A stretch of DNA of 58,763 bases from Bordetella parapertussis (GTDB lineage Bacteria; Acidobacteriota; Terriglobia; Bryobacterales; Bryobacteraceae), in the NCBI GenBank assembly GCA_943328975.2, contig CALQCC020000029.1, forward strand, positions 1 through 58,763. Direction: 5' to 3'. The notes under the pieces were generated by a model. The model saw nothing but the letters and a program-made list of their open reading frames with translations. It ran no database searches and was not told where the DNA came from. Each line of letters starts with the position of its first letter. The first letter of the stretch is position 1. Of this stretch, positions 8,991-17,972 are shown piece by piece. The translations under genes were made by a program, and so were the position numbers.

Positions 8991-10160
8991 ATGGAAGTCC
9001 CCTCCTCTGAAGCCGATCCCCTGCAGACCGGCGCGCGCGGACTCGGCACGCAATTCTGGACCCTGATCGCCGCCACCTTCCTCGCATTTTGCGGCATCGG
9101 CACCGTGCTCCCCGGCATGGCGATCCACATCCGTCACGACCTCGGAGGCAGCGATCAAACCGTCGGCCTCGTCATCGGAACCTTCTCCGTCGTCGCACTC
9201 GCCTCGCGCTTCATCTCCGGCCCGCTCGCCGACCGCAAAGGCCGCAAACTGGTCTTCATGGTCGGCCTCGCCAGCTGTTCCGCCGCAGGAGTGGCGTACC
9301 TGCTACCGCTGGGCGTAGCCGGCATGTACCTCGGTCGAGGCATGCAAGGCTTCGGCGAAGCCTGCCTCTACACCGGCGCCGCAGCATGGGCCGTCGAAAC
9401 CGCAGGCATGCATCGCAGCGGACGCGCACTCGGCTTTGTCTCGACCGGCATCTGGGGCGGCTTCTCCGTCGGCCCCGTCATCGGACAATGGCTCGGCTCC
9501 TTCGAACGCGCCGCCATCCTGCAAGTGGTCGCCGCACTGGCCGGACTAGCCCTGCTCTCACGCGTGCACGAGCATTACGAACCGCACCCCTCCCCCGGCA
9601 AACGCAAATGGCTCCCCAAGGAACTCATCACCTCGGGCCTCGCCGTAGGCTTGGTCAACGTGCACTACCCGGTCGTCACAGGATTCCTCATCCTGCACAT
9701 GACGCAGACCGGCGGCTCCGGACCCATCGCATTTTCCGCCTACGCCTTGATGGTCCTGCTCTCGCGCTTCTTCCTCGGCGGCCTGCCCGACCGCGTGCCG
9801 CCCGCCTACACCTTCTACGCCGGCCTCACATCCATGGCCGCAGGCCTGTCGTTGCTCGCGCTGGTGCCGGGACCCCTGACCTCCATGGCCGGCGCCGTTC
9901 TTCTAGGACTAGGCTTCGCCTTCCCCTGGTCCTCCGTCGCGTCCACCGTATTGCGCCGCACCCCCAGCCATCTGCGCGGGTCCACAGTGGGCATCCTCAG
10001 CGCGTTCGTCGACCTGTTCGTAGGCACCAGTTCCTTCGCAGCCGGCGCACTCGCGCAGCGCTACGGATACTCCGCCGCATTCCTGCTAGCGCTAGGCGGC
10101 GTCTCAATGGCCGCGATTGTGGGGACCCGAGTGTTTCAGCAACGGGCGAAGTCGGTCTAG
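8991..10160 (+). CDS. MFS transporter
   Basis: 389 residues with about 12 hydrophobic segments. The loop between helices 2 and 3 carries GPLADRKGRKLVFMVG, the major facilitator signature. Helix 1 (LIAATFLAFCGIGTVLPGMA) and the length fit drug/sugar-type MFS carriers. It is an inner-membrane secondary transporter with unknown substrate. The shared 22-base gap suggests co-regulation with the divergent cupin. Confidence 0.9.
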   Translation: MEVPSSEADPLQTGARGLGTQFWTLIAATFLAFCGIGTVLPGMAIHIRHDLGGSDQTVGLVIGTFSVVALASRFISGPLADRKGRKLVFMVGLASCSAAGVAYLLPLGVAGMYLGRGMQGFGEACLYTGAAAWAVETAGMHRSGRALGFVSTGIWGGFSVGPVIGQWLGSFERAAILQVVAALAGLALLSRVHEHYEPHPSPGKRKWLPKELITSGLAVGLVNVHYPVVTGFLILHMTQTGGSGPIAFSAYALMVLLSRFFLGGLPDRVPPAYTFYAGLTSMAAGLSLLALVPGPLTSMAGAVLLGLGFAFPWSSVASTVLRRTPSHLRGSTVGILSAFVDLFVGTSSFAAGALAQRYGYSAAFLLALGGVSMAAIVGTRVFQQRAKSV

Positions 10161-10184
10161 CAACGACGACCGAGCTACAAACCT

Positions 10185-10609
10185 CTACGCATTCGTTAGC
10201 AGGTTAACGACCGTCAGCCCTTCCTGGGCGGCAACGTTGCAAAGGTTTCGATCAGAAGCGACCAGCACCGAGGTGACGTCCCGAAGCCTAAGATCCACCG
10301 CCACCGATACCTGCAACGCGTCCAATGTGCGCAAAGCATGATCGACCGCATAGACATGAACGAGGGACGCAGCTCTCCGGAAGTGGCGCCGTTCAAGCAG
10401 AACAACATCGAGTCGACCCTTCGCTATATCGGCGCTAAACCGGCCCCGCAAATGATCGAGAGCCGCCTTCGCAATAGCTCCAGTCCTGACCTTGGTTGCA
10501 AATACGGATTCGATCTCGATAAGCGAGAGCTCGGAAATGATCAGTGGCACATCCGGCGATTGTGCGAGCGACTCCATCCGCTCACTGCCGGCCTCCCGCA
10601 AAATCCGCG
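10185..10609 (-). pseudogene. PIN-domain toxin, 5' end deleted
   Basis: The frame reads from RILREAGSERM through LSLIEIES, HALRTLDALQ and VLVASDRNL, that is the second to fourth acidic positions of a VapC/PIN ribonuclease. The expected first strand with the catalytic Asp (a DTS/DTN motif) is absent: upstream the frame runs into the tail of the antitoxin gene without a start codon. I infer a short deletion that fused the end of the antitoxin (GSLDADF) to the toxin at RILREAG, removing the toxin start and first Asp. It is likely inactive. A homologous segment recurs at 17023-17275. Confidence 0.75.
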
Positions 10610-10836
10610 TCCAGCGAACCGGAGATGGGGGAAAGCTCCCGGCGTACGTCTTCCAGCGTAATGCTGTGATCCGCCAGCGCCTCAAACTCTTCCCGAGGCG
10701 CGAATCGCAATTCTTCGCCGTCATCCGCCAAATCGTCGAGGATGATAACGCTGACATGCTGGTGTTCTTCCAGACGCAGCGGCACCACAGGCCGCAACAC
10801 CCCGCCTTCATAGACTGCCTCTAGCTTCCGCACCAT
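10582..10836 (-). CDS. Antitoxin, AF2212/DUF104-like
   Basis: 84 residues. The start VRKLEAVYEGGVLRPVVPLRLEE carries the pattern EAVYExGVLRPxxPLxLxE, typical of AF2212-like antitoxins paired with PIN toxins. The C-terminal helix DVRRELSPISGSLDADF is VapB-like, while the last residues (AGGRQ) look altered by the deletion that damaged the adjoining toxin gene. It probably survives as an orphan antitoxin. It is the second of two tandem modules on this strand. Confidence 0.75.
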   Translation of the reverse strand: MVRKLEAVYEGGVLRPVVPLRLEEHQHVSVIILDDLADDGEELRFAPREEFEALADHSITLEDVRRELSPISGSLDADFAGGRQ

Positions 10837-10867
10837 GCCTTCATTGTAGCCGCGCGTTTCCCGCCGT

Positions 10868-11047
10868 GCTGCTGCAACGCGTCCTCTATCGGAGGAGGCG
10901 GCTGGTAAATCCGAGCATGCGTCACAATCGCCAGGCCCACGGAGCGCTACTCTCCGCCAATTGCTTCACTCGCTTCAACGCCTTTGCATGAAGTGGCGAA
11001 TCGGCCCGGACCGAGTACACCAAGATGTTGGTGTCCACCGCGATCAA
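10868..11047 (-). pseudogene. VapC toxin remnant
   Basis: Starting at a TTG that overlaps the vapB stop (TTGA), the frame reads IAVDTNILVYSVRADSPLHA, a textbook PIN-domain N-terminus with its first Asp. It stops after SSAPWAWRL. In the next frame, LAIVTHARIYQPPPPIEDAL continues the same family. About 9-10 residues between PWA and LAIVTH are missing and the frame is shifted. The C-terminal half is also gone, running into the next antitoxin gene. The gene is dead, although the translational coupling to its antitoxin is still visible. Confidence 0.75.
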
Positions 11048-11301
11048 CGCTTACCTGCTTCCCGTTCCCCGCCTTGCCCTTCGTAAGTCAACTCCCGAAT
11101 CTCCGCCCAATCCATCGGCTTCGCCAACCCCTGCCCTTTGGTTGTGATCCTTCGCAAACGGAACGGCTGCAAGGGCGTAGTCCCCGCCACGCAGGCCCGC
11201 ATTCCTCGCTCGAAAACCTCACTCATGGGCACACCTTCTCGGGCCGCAAGGGGCTTAACTTGCCGCAGCGTTTCTTTGGAGATGTCGAGTGTCGTTTTCA
11301 C
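11044..11301 (-). CDS. VapB-like ribbon-helix-helix antitoxin
   Basis: 85 residues. The start KTTLDISKETLRQVKPLA matches the N-terminal strand-helix of VapB-type antitoxins, then REGVPMSEVFERGMRACVAG. The stop overlaps the start of the broken vapC. With the toxin dead, it is an orphan antitoxin. Its first codons and about 75 bases of upstream sequence recur at 17281-17409 in a chimeric relic. Confidence 0.75.
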   Translation of the reverse strand: MKTTLDISKETLRQVKPLAAREGVPMSEVFERGMRACVAGTTPLQPFRLRRITTKGQGLAKPMDWAEIRELTYEGQGGEREAGKR

Positions 11302-11495
11302 TGCTCCTCGTTTTCCATAAATCCGGCAACCACTGAGCGGAGTTCAAAATCAATTTCCCGCAACTCGACTTCGGGTCGGAACCGTAGGATACCTTCCGGA
11401 TAGCCCGTCATCCAGGGGTTAAGCGCGTGACGAGGCAAGGGCCTACTACCTCATGCTGAATTATGGGCAAGGTGCAGCGGATGGAGAGTCCTCCG

Positions 11496-11700
11496 TCAGT
11501 GTTTGAGAGCGGCTTGCCAATTCATCACTACGGTGATCGGCGTAGTCGCGCCAAGATCGAGCGGCTGATTGACGAGGAAACGCTGTCCGTCGCGGCTGAC
11601 GTCCCACGAATTGGCAGTCGGCAAGGAGGTTTCGAATAATCGAACGGGCGCACTCGGTAGGAGCACTTTCACCCAATCTGGGCCAAATTGACAGGACGGT
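11496..11700 (-). pseudogene. 3' tail of a PD40 Ser/Thr kinase gene
   Basis: The reverse frame reads VRLFETSLPT, then SWDVSRDGQRFLVNQ, then TPITVVMNWQAALKH and a stop. This is the C-terminus of the kinase-PD40 proteins seen intact at 38565-41141, which end VSANGQKFLVMD and PITVVTNWLAVAKRK. No upstream part of the gene is present, because the next gene starts divergently at 11796. It is a relic, not a functional gene. Confidence 0.7.
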
Positions 11701-11795
11701 TGGGTGAGTACACCCGGCGCGTCCCCGCAAATGAGGGATATAAGTGCTTCCTGTGTGGAAATGCACGTGCTGTAATCAACTCTCGAGGAGAAAGT

Positions 11796-13829
11796 ATGAA
11801 AAAGGTTCTACCTGGATTTCGAATCGTTGCGCTAGTTTCCTGCCTCTGTGCGGGCGCGCAGGGTGCTACTGTCGCGACAACTCTAACGGTTAACGGGACG
11901 GGAACCAGTTCGGGTGGCAATATTTCCGCTACCGGACCGGTCACTCTGTCGGGGATTGGGACTGGCACTCTAAGCTCAAACTTCTCCTTGGTTAGCGCCG
12001 CCCTTTCGGGTTCCGCACCGCTCACCCTGACCATCACCAGTGGCGCTCCCACCGGAACGCTCACTGCGACCATTACAGGTTCGATAACTCTGCTGGCCCA
12101 AGTCTTCGCGGGGACGCCGTCCAGCGGGCCCGCGACCATCACTGTCACCAGCGGCACCGGTGGATTTGCCGGGACCACGGGCACGTTTAACGTGATTGCC
12201 ACAGGCACCGGCACTGGCACGACCGGATCCGGTGGCGGAACCTTTAGCTTGGTCGGTCCCGGGTCACTCATTATTCCAGGCGGCGGAGGCGGAACAGGTG
12301 CGCCCACGGTATCTCAGATCCAGAATAACTACAGTTACATACTTCCAGGCCTACCCAACTACGGGATCGCCCCGGGCAGTTTGTTCATCGTGAAGGGTTC
12401 GAGTCTCGCTACCAATACGACACCCGTTCTGCAATCCAGTGCGGCTCCTGGAATTCCAACGACGTTGAATGGGACTAGCCTCTCGGTGACCGTTGGCGGC
12501 ACGACCACCATACCGGGCATCTACTACACCTCTACTGGACAAATCGCAGCCGTGTTGCCGTCCAATACGCCGACTGGAACAGGTACGCTTACCGTGACCA
12601 CTAACGGTCAGGCCGGAACGCCAGTACCGATCGTGGTGGTGCCTAGTGCGTTCGGTATCGACACCTATTACGGCACGGGCACGGGATTGGCAGTAGCCAC
12701 CGACAACCTGGGCAACGTATTCCAGAACAACAACTCCGCTAGTCCCGGCCAAACGATTGTGTTGTGGGGTTCTGGCGTCGGTGCGGATACTTCCAATACC
12801 GACAAGGTCTTTCCGCTCAATCAGAACAACCTGACCAACATCCCGCTACAAGTCTACATTGGTGGTATCGCGGCCTCCGTTCTTTATCGTGGGCGATCGC
12901 AGTATCCCGGAGTAGATCAGGTCGTGGTGACGATTCCGAACAATGTGACACCGGGCTGCGCTGTTTCGGTGATTGCGATCAGCGGAAACGTTCCCAGTAA
13001 TTCCGCAACACTTCCCGTGGCCCCCGGCGGCGGGAACTGCTCGGATCCGAATTCCGCAATTAGTTCGACGCTCCTCCAGTCGCTAAGCGGCAAGGCCAAA
13101 GTCAGCTTTGGCACGGTGGGAATTACTCAGTCCAACTCGAGAAGCTCGACGGGAACCACCACCACGAACATAGCCTTGGCTTCGTTCTTCAGCTTTCCCA
13201 CGAGTACGTTCTTGGCCAACGCGAGTAACGGAAGCACGCCTTCGTTTGGAAGTTGCGTCATCCCCCCATCCAGCGCTGGGGGCGTCCTGCCAACCGGTCT
13301 CGATGCGGGCACCCTCACTGTGAGCGGTGGCGGAACACAAGCTACGTTGCAGGGCCTTCCCACTCAGCTGGGATCATCTTTTGCTCAATTGGGCTCGATT
13401 CCCGCTAGTGGCGCCTCCTACAACTTCAACGGTTCGGGCGGACGGGATGTTGGATCGTTCAGTACAGCGCTCAATTTCCCGGCACCGCTGGTTTGGACGA
13501 ACCAGGCCGCTGTCACCACAGTAAACCGCAGCCAGGGACAAACTGTGACCTGGACCGGTGGCCAGCCCGGCACCGTGGTTTCCATCACGGGAACATCAAC
13601 CTTGGCCACCACCACACCGCAGATTTCCGTATCCTTTACCTGCTACGCTCCGCAGAGCGCCGGGCAATTCGTGATTCCGTCTTGGGTGTTGCTGGGGCTC
13701 CCGCCTTCGACTGCCGGTAGTCTGGCGATTGCCAATATCACGAATCCGCAGAGTTTCACTGCGTCGGGATTGGACTTCGCTTACACGAGCGGATCGGTGA
13801 TCAACGACAGCACGGTCGCCTATCAATAA
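11796..13829 (+). CDS. Secreted protein with Solibacter-type (TIGR03437-like) domain
   Basis: About 677 residues from the ATG at 11796, preceded by gaggag. The reading frame is open further upstream, but only this start gives the signal peptide KKVLPGFRIVALVSCLCAGA. Residues about 25-175 are a low-complexity Gly/Thr/Ser-rich beta region. About 185-420 contain the Solibacter-type domain (YGIAPGSLFIVKGSSLA, then GQIAAVLPSNTPTG, then GQTIVLWGSGVGAD). The remainder is beta-rich with three Cys. It is probably extracellular or cell-surface. The role is unknown; two other genes here share this domain. Confidence 0.82.
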   Translation: MKKVLPGFRIVALVSCLCAGAQGATVATTLTVNGTGTSSGGNISATGPVTLSGIGTGTLSSNFSLVSAALSGSAPLTLTITSGAPTGTLTATITGSITLLAQVFAGTPSSGPATITVTSGTGGFAGTTGTFNVIATGTGTGTTGSGGGTFSLVGPGSLIIPGGGGGTGAPTVSQIQNNYSYILPGLPNYGIAPGSLFIVKGSSLATNTTPVLQSSAAPGIPTTLNGTSLSVTVGGTTTIPGIYYTSTGQIAAVLPSNTPTGTGTLTVTTNGQAGTPVPIVVVPSAFGIDTYYGTGTGLAVATDNLGNVFQNNNSASPGQTIVLWGSGVGADTSNTDKVFPLNQNNLTNIPLQVYIGGIAASVLYRGRSQYPGVDQVVVTIPNNVTPGCAVSVIAISGNVPSNSATLPVAPGGGNCSDPNSAISSTLLQSLSGKAKVSFGTVGITQSNSRSSTGTTTTNIALASFFSFPTSTFLANASNGSTPSFGSCVIPPSSAGGVLPTGLDAGTLTVSGGGTQATLQGLPTQLGSSFAQLGSIPASGASYNFNGSGGRDVGSFSTALNFPAPLVWTNQAAVTTVNRSQGQTVTWTGGQPGTVVSITGTSTLATTTPQISVSFTCYAPQSAGQFVIPSWVLLGLPPSTAGSLAIANITNPQSFTASGLDFAYTSGSVINDSTVAYQ

Positions 13830-13832
13830 CCA

Positions 13833-13870
13833 AGCGCCAGTGGCCGGGCTCCGGTCGTGCCACTTGCGCT
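13833..13870 (+). terminator. Candidate hairpin after the secreted-protein gene
   Basis: agcgccagtggc pairs with gccacttgcgct around a 14-base loop, giving a 12-base stem with one mismatch, starting 4 bases after the stop codon. It lacks a T-tract, so intrinsic termination is uncertain. Confidence 0.35.
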
Positions 13871-14146
13871 GGCCGAGCGCCCGGTATAGGGGTCGAACAT
13901 CACTTAACTTAAGGACTACGGTCGCTTTCTGGGAAACACCGCTACTATGGTGACAATCACCGGCACCGCTCCTGCTGCAGCCGGTTTGTCAAGGCGTGTT
14001 GGAAGTAAACTTTAGGCTCCTGGGCGAACACGCTGAGCCGCAGTCCAAAAATATTGGTCTGGTCAAATCCATTCGTTTATCTCTGAAGGAGTCCTTTAGC
14101 TCACTTTCGAGGGTGTCTCAAAAAGCGGATTCTCGATAAGCCCGTC
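13871..14146. other. Gap without a recognised gene
   Basis: About 275 bases with no supported reading frame. A stretch near 13950-13985 reads MVTITGTAPAA on the plus strand, similar in style to secreted beta-domain proteins, and could be a remnant. I see nothing firmer. Confidence 0.3.
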
Positions 14147-14148
14147 GT

Positions 14149-14283
14149 ACAGTCGTCGTCCCGGCGCCCGATGGGAAACGCTTCGTCGTGGCGATGGACG
14201 CGAACGCGGGGGAGCAGCAGCCCTCCACGCACGCGGTATTCCTGTTTAACTTCTTCGACGAACTGCGGCGGCGGGTGAAGTAG
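14149..14283 (+). pseudogene. 3' tail of a second PD40 Ser/Thr kinase type
   Basis: The plus frame reads VVVPAPDGKRFVVAMDANA and then THAVFLFNFFDELRRRVK and a stop, the characteristic end of another group of acidobacterial kinase-PD40 proteins (LLNFFDELRRR). No upstream coding part is present. The same NFFDELRRR-coding tail recurs in degraded form at 19159-19205, so it belongs to the duplicated uvrB-upstream unit. Confidence 0.65.
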
Positions 14284-14738
14284 GCAAGTAACGGCACCTT
14301 GTGCCATGAGTTGATTGAGATAGTGTCCGAGTAGTCGGCAACTCGGAAGTTACTCTTGGGCAACCCTTTGGCTGCTGCCGCCAACGCAGTCACCTCAGCA
14401 TCAAGCACCCCGCACCCCCGCCCCTCCACCACTTCCCCCAACACCCGCCCGCCTCCCCCCACCCGACCATCTATCATCCATCCAACGCGCTCCTTAAAAA
14501 AGCGCAAAACCCGAGGCGAAAAGGAGGAGAACGGCCATGCACAACCTAAAAACACCAAACGAACCCATTTTCAGCCCCGAAACCATAGACAATCCAGCCA
14601 CTTCCGCCCCGAAAAATGAACCCATTTCGACCCGGCCGCACCCGTATACTGAAAGCCCCCTTATGTCCGCCTTCCGCCTCGGCATCGACGATAAACCTCG
14701 CGGCGATCTACATCAGGTCCTGCACGGCGTCACCGGCA
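14247..14738 (+). repeat. Duplicate copy of the uvrB leader and uvrB 5' end
   Basis: This block matches 19159-19734. The order is the FDELRRR-coding tail, a spacer, a C-rich tract with many ccc runs, a strong ribosome site aaggaggag before ATG, two aacgaaccc-type motifs, tatact, and then the first codons of uvrB (MSAFRLGID). Compared with the real uvrB, 48 bases (16 codons, [16 protein letters not shown]) are missing between two short ggcgatc repeats, and the uvrB ribosome site aaagga has become aaagcc. Homology ends inside the Walker A region after GVTG. It is a non-functional second copy. Confidence 0.85.
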
Positions 14739-14776
14739 GATTGACACCCGAATGCATGCCGGTATACCCTCGCCTC

Positions 14777-16273
14777 ATGGGAACTCCTCTGAAATGGACC
14801 GCGGCCGCGCTCCTCTTGCTCGGCGTCACGCTCAGCGCGCAATATCAGGCGTCCGGCACGCTCCTGTGGATGGAGCCCAAATCGAACGCCGTGCTTCCGG
14901 AATTCCAGTCGTACGATAACGTGGACGGGACGCTGGGCGTACTCAATGCGTCGGGACCCATAAATACCGAAGGCCACCCATTCTTTACCCCGCTCGGCAC
15001 AAATGGCCGCGCCTGCGTGAATTGCCACCAGCCCGCCTGGGCCATGAGCGTCTCCGCAGCCGCGTTGCAGAGCCAGTGGGTAACCACCAAAGGCAAGGAC
15101 CCTGTCTTCGCCGCGGTCGACGGGTCGAACTGTCCGAATCTCCCGCAGGATAAAGCGGAATCCCATTCGCTGTTGCTGGACCGCGGGTTGTTCCGCATTC
15201 CTCTTTCCTGGCCTCCGAAGAACGCCGACGGATCCGTGAAGCCAGTCGAGTTTTCGATTGAAGTGGTTCGCGATCCCACAGGCTGCAATACGAACGCTCA
15301 GTATGGATTGAAAAGCGCGAATCCCACGGTGTCGGTGTATCGCCGCCCGCGTCCTGCAATCAACTTGAAGTATGTCGTCTCCGGCGGACGCCCCACCCTT
15401 TTGAAGAACGGCGCTCTGTCCGATCGCGATCCGAACACCGGCGAACCGGTCTCGATGAACCTGATGAGCGATGCTCGCGAACCCTCCCTCACCACGCAGG
15501 CGATCAGCGCGATCCTGGGCCACGAAGAAGCGAAGGCATTGCCCTCGCAGGCGCAGATCGACAAGATTGTAGCGTTTGAATCCCAGGTCTACGCCGCGCA
15601 GGCAGCGCACGTTTGGGGCGGACCCTTGGCGGGCGCAAATGCTCCGTCGGGCCTGGGTGTCGCGAATCTACGCGATCATCGCGCCGGCGTACTCGGCGAT
15701 AACGACTACGATCCGGTGTTTGGCAAATTCGACTCCTGGCTCAAAGGCAACTTCTATCAGAAGTCCATCGCGCGCGGCGCGGACATATTTATGTATCGCC
15801 AGTTCTGGCTGCGGGACGCGACGCACATCAATTCCATCGGCCTGGGCAATCCGCTGAAGCGCTCCTGCGCAACCTGCCACAACGCGCAAATGACCGGTCA
15901 GGATCTCTCGGCCGGTTGGGTCGACCTGGGCACCACGAACTTCCCCACCTGGACGGAGCCCTCCACTTGGGCCGAGAACAGCGAACTGCCCGTGTTCAAA
16001 ATTACCTGCGCCAAGACCGCCAACCCGCATCCTTATCTGGGCCGGACGATTTACACCACCGATCCAGGGCGCGCCATGATCTCCGGCAAGTGTGAGGACG
16101 TGGGATCGATCGTCATGCAGCAACTGCGCGGCCTCGCCGCCAGGGCTCCGTACTTTTCGAACGGCTCGGCCAAGACCCTGCGCGAAGTGGTCGATTTCTA
16201 CGACCGACGCTTCGACATGAAGCTGACCGCTCAGGAAAAGGAAGACCTCACCAACTTCCTGGGAGCGCTATAG
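14777..16273 (+). CDS. Di-haem c-type cytochrome, peroxidase-like
   Basis: About 498 residues from the ATG at 14777. The signal peptide is GTPLKWTAAALLLLGVTLSAQ. Two haem-binding motifs are present: CVNCH near residue 80 and CATCH near residue 370. The C-terminal FYDRRFDMKLTAQEKEDLTNFL matches the end of the di-haem peroxidase/MauG-like superfamily. It is periplasmic. The frame stays open upstream to 14537 through the duplicated uvrB leader, so a longer chimeric product is possible, but that would bury the signal peptide. The next gene starts on its last base (TAGTG), suggesting coupling. Confidence 0.82.
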   Translation: MGTPLKWTAAALLLLGVTLSAQYQASGTLLWMEPKSNAVLPEFQSYDNVDGTLGVLNASGPINTEGHPFFTPLGTNGRACVNCHQPAWAMSVSAAALQSQWVTTKGKDPVFAAVDGSNCPNLPQDKAESHSLLLDRGLFRIPLSWPPKNADGSVKPVEFSIEVVRDPTGCNTNAQYGLKSANPTVSVYRRPRPAINLKYVVSGGRPTLLKNGALSDRDPNTGEPVSMNLMSDAREPSLTTQAISAILGHEEAKALPSQAQIDKIVAFESQVYAAQAAHVWGGPLAGANAPSGLGVANLRDHRAGVLGDNDYDPVFGKFDSWLKGNFYQKSIARGADIFMYRQFWLRDATHINSIGLGNPLKRSCATCHNAQMTGQDLSAGWVDLGTTNFPTWTEPSTWAENSELPVFKITCAKTANPHPYLGRTIYTTDPGRAMISGKCEDVGSIVMQQLRGLAARAPYFSNGSAKTLREVVDFYDRRFDMKLTAQEKEDLTNFLGAL

Positions 16274-17009
16274 TGCGAACCCTGAGCTTGCTGTTGATTG
16301 CAGCCTCGGCCTTCGGGCAGCAGAGGAACTTTGTCACTTGCCCCATCGTGCGCGATACGAAAACGGTCCCGTGCTTCCTCGCCGAGTATGAGGGCGAGAC
16401 TTACTACCTCGGCATCCAGCAAGACATCACAACCGAGTTTCATCCTCCCCAACTGAAGCACGAGGTCCTGGTCGAAGGCACTGTCGCCGAAGGCCCGCGT
16501 GTTTGCGGAGGCATCCCCCTGCGGCCAGTGACGATTTCGGTGATCAAGGAAGTGAACCTCGCATGCAACGTGTTGTTGCCAGCCGAGCCCGGGATCGAAG
16601 CTCCCCCCGCACCTCGCGGCGCAGGCCCCTCATCGCGCAGGACCGAACCACCCCCCGCCGCCCGCGCCCCCTAACCGGACCCCAGGAGTTCACGCTGCAG
16701 TATGAATTCAATGACGACCGCGCGGCCTTCGCCGCATTGCAGACGATCAACGAGGCCGCCGCCTACGCGAAACGAATCAAAGCGACGAACGTAAAAGTCT
16801 CCGGCTTCCGCGCGACAACACTACTATCCAACGGCCAGCGCATGACGGAGAACACCGGCCTCGCAGAAAACCGAACCCAGTCCGTCACCACTCTGCTCCA
16901 AGGCCTAGGCCTCACAAACGTGACGTCGCAATCGAAGAGCGAAGCCGAACCCGCCGACGGCCAAACCGACGCCTCCCACCGGCGCGTGGTGATCTCCGTA
17001 ATTCCGTAA
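16273..17009 (+). pseudogene. Secreted OmpA-like protein, frameshifted
   Basis: The first frame (GTG at 16273) gives a signal peptide and a domain ending TISVIKEVNLACNVLLP, then a Pro-rich linker, and stops at 16674. The -1 frame immediately continues with EFTLQYEFNDDRAAFAALQT and an OmpA-like peptidoglycan-binding fold, with LAENRTQSVTTLLQGLGL and a final HRRVVISVIP. Adding one C to the run at 16651-16656 restores a single frame of about 245 residues. Either the gene has a one-base deletion or the sequence has a homopolymer error. It would be a periplasmic, wall-associated protein co-transcribed with the cytochrome upstream. Confidence 0.7.
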
Positions 17010-17022
17010 TCCCTTACAACGC

Positions 17023-17409
17023 CCCGAAGCCTGAGATCCACCGCCACCGATCCCTGCAAAGCGTCCAATGTGCGCAAAGCATGATCCACCACATAGACAC
17101 GCACCAGGGCCGCAGCTCTCCGGAAGTGGCGCCGTTCAAGCAGAACAACGTCGAGTCGACCCTTCGCAATATCGGGGCTGAACCGGCCCCGCAGATGATC
17201 GAGAGCCGCCTTCGCAATACCTCCGGTCCTGAGCTTGGTAGCAAATACGGATTCGATCTCGATAAGCGAGAGCTCGCCACGAGGGACTTCACTTGCCGCA
17301 GCGTTTCCTTTGAGATGTCGAGTGTCGTTTTCACTGCGGAGTTCAAGATCAATTTCCCGCAACTCGACTTCGGGTCGGAACCGTAGAATAGCTTCCGTAT
17401 GCCCCGTAA
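17023..17409 (-). pseudogene. Chimeric relic of the toxin-antitoxin array
   Basis: The left arm (17023-17275) matches the PIN-toxin segment at 10280-10533. The right arm (17281-17409) matches the vapB start and upstream region at 11249-11411, with about 30 bases missing. The two arms meet abruptly at gagagctcg, so about 700 bases of the original array are absent. On the minus strand it reads KTTLDISKETLRQVK and then enters PIN sequence out of order. It is a decayed duplicate of the array, not a working gene. Confidence 0.82.
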
Positions 17410-17958
17410 CACCGGCGCTAACCGCTTTCGAGACATGTCGGGAGAAGAGCGAAAGATCCGTGCACAGCTAGCCCCCGAAGCCGCTGAGCCATCAGCGAGC
17501 GTTAGCTCGGACAGAAATGGATATGTTGAGCCGGGTTCCTCAAGCGCATAGTCCACGCCCAAAGCTACCCCGTCGAATCTCTGACAACACGTAGCAACTC
17601 TGAGTGAGTCGATTCACACAGCTAGTGTGTGATTCCGCACAAGGATACCGTCCAAGCTGACATTTGATCGCCAGCCGACCGACACCCCTGCCAGAACTTG
17701 CATGCGACACCGGTTCGGTACCGTGCGCACGCAGCAAGACTTTTAGGCCTGCCTTGGCGGGACCCGGGGCAAGCTGGTTCAGCCACCTGCCTGAGGCGGC
17801 GGATTCGGCCCGTGGATTGCAGCTTCAGGCTCGAAGCTTAAGCGGAGCGCTTCACGTGCACGCCAAACCTCGGAGAGGGAATGAAATAGGCTCGGCAGTC
17901 GCGTTTACAGGTTCCGCGCGAGTTGTTTTGTAGCCGCGCCCATCGGGACAAAGGCTTA
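17410..17958. other. Non-coding gap upstream of the peroxidase gene
   Basis: About 550 bases. I find no convincing reading frame, repeat or RNA. Short ORFs on both strands lack family resemblance. It may hold the promoter of the peroxidase gene that follows. Confidence 0.4.
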
Positions 17959-17972
17959 CGAAGGAGATGAGG

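Noticed and set aside
14350-14480. C-rich tracts ahead of uvrB as a CRISPR or tandem array
   Set aside because: The runs are irregular, without constant repeat and spacer lengths; more like a polypyrimidine tract.
17014-17562. 182-residue minus frame as a new gene
   Set aside because: It is a frame through the chimeric toxin-antitoxin relic, starting with non-homologous sequence.
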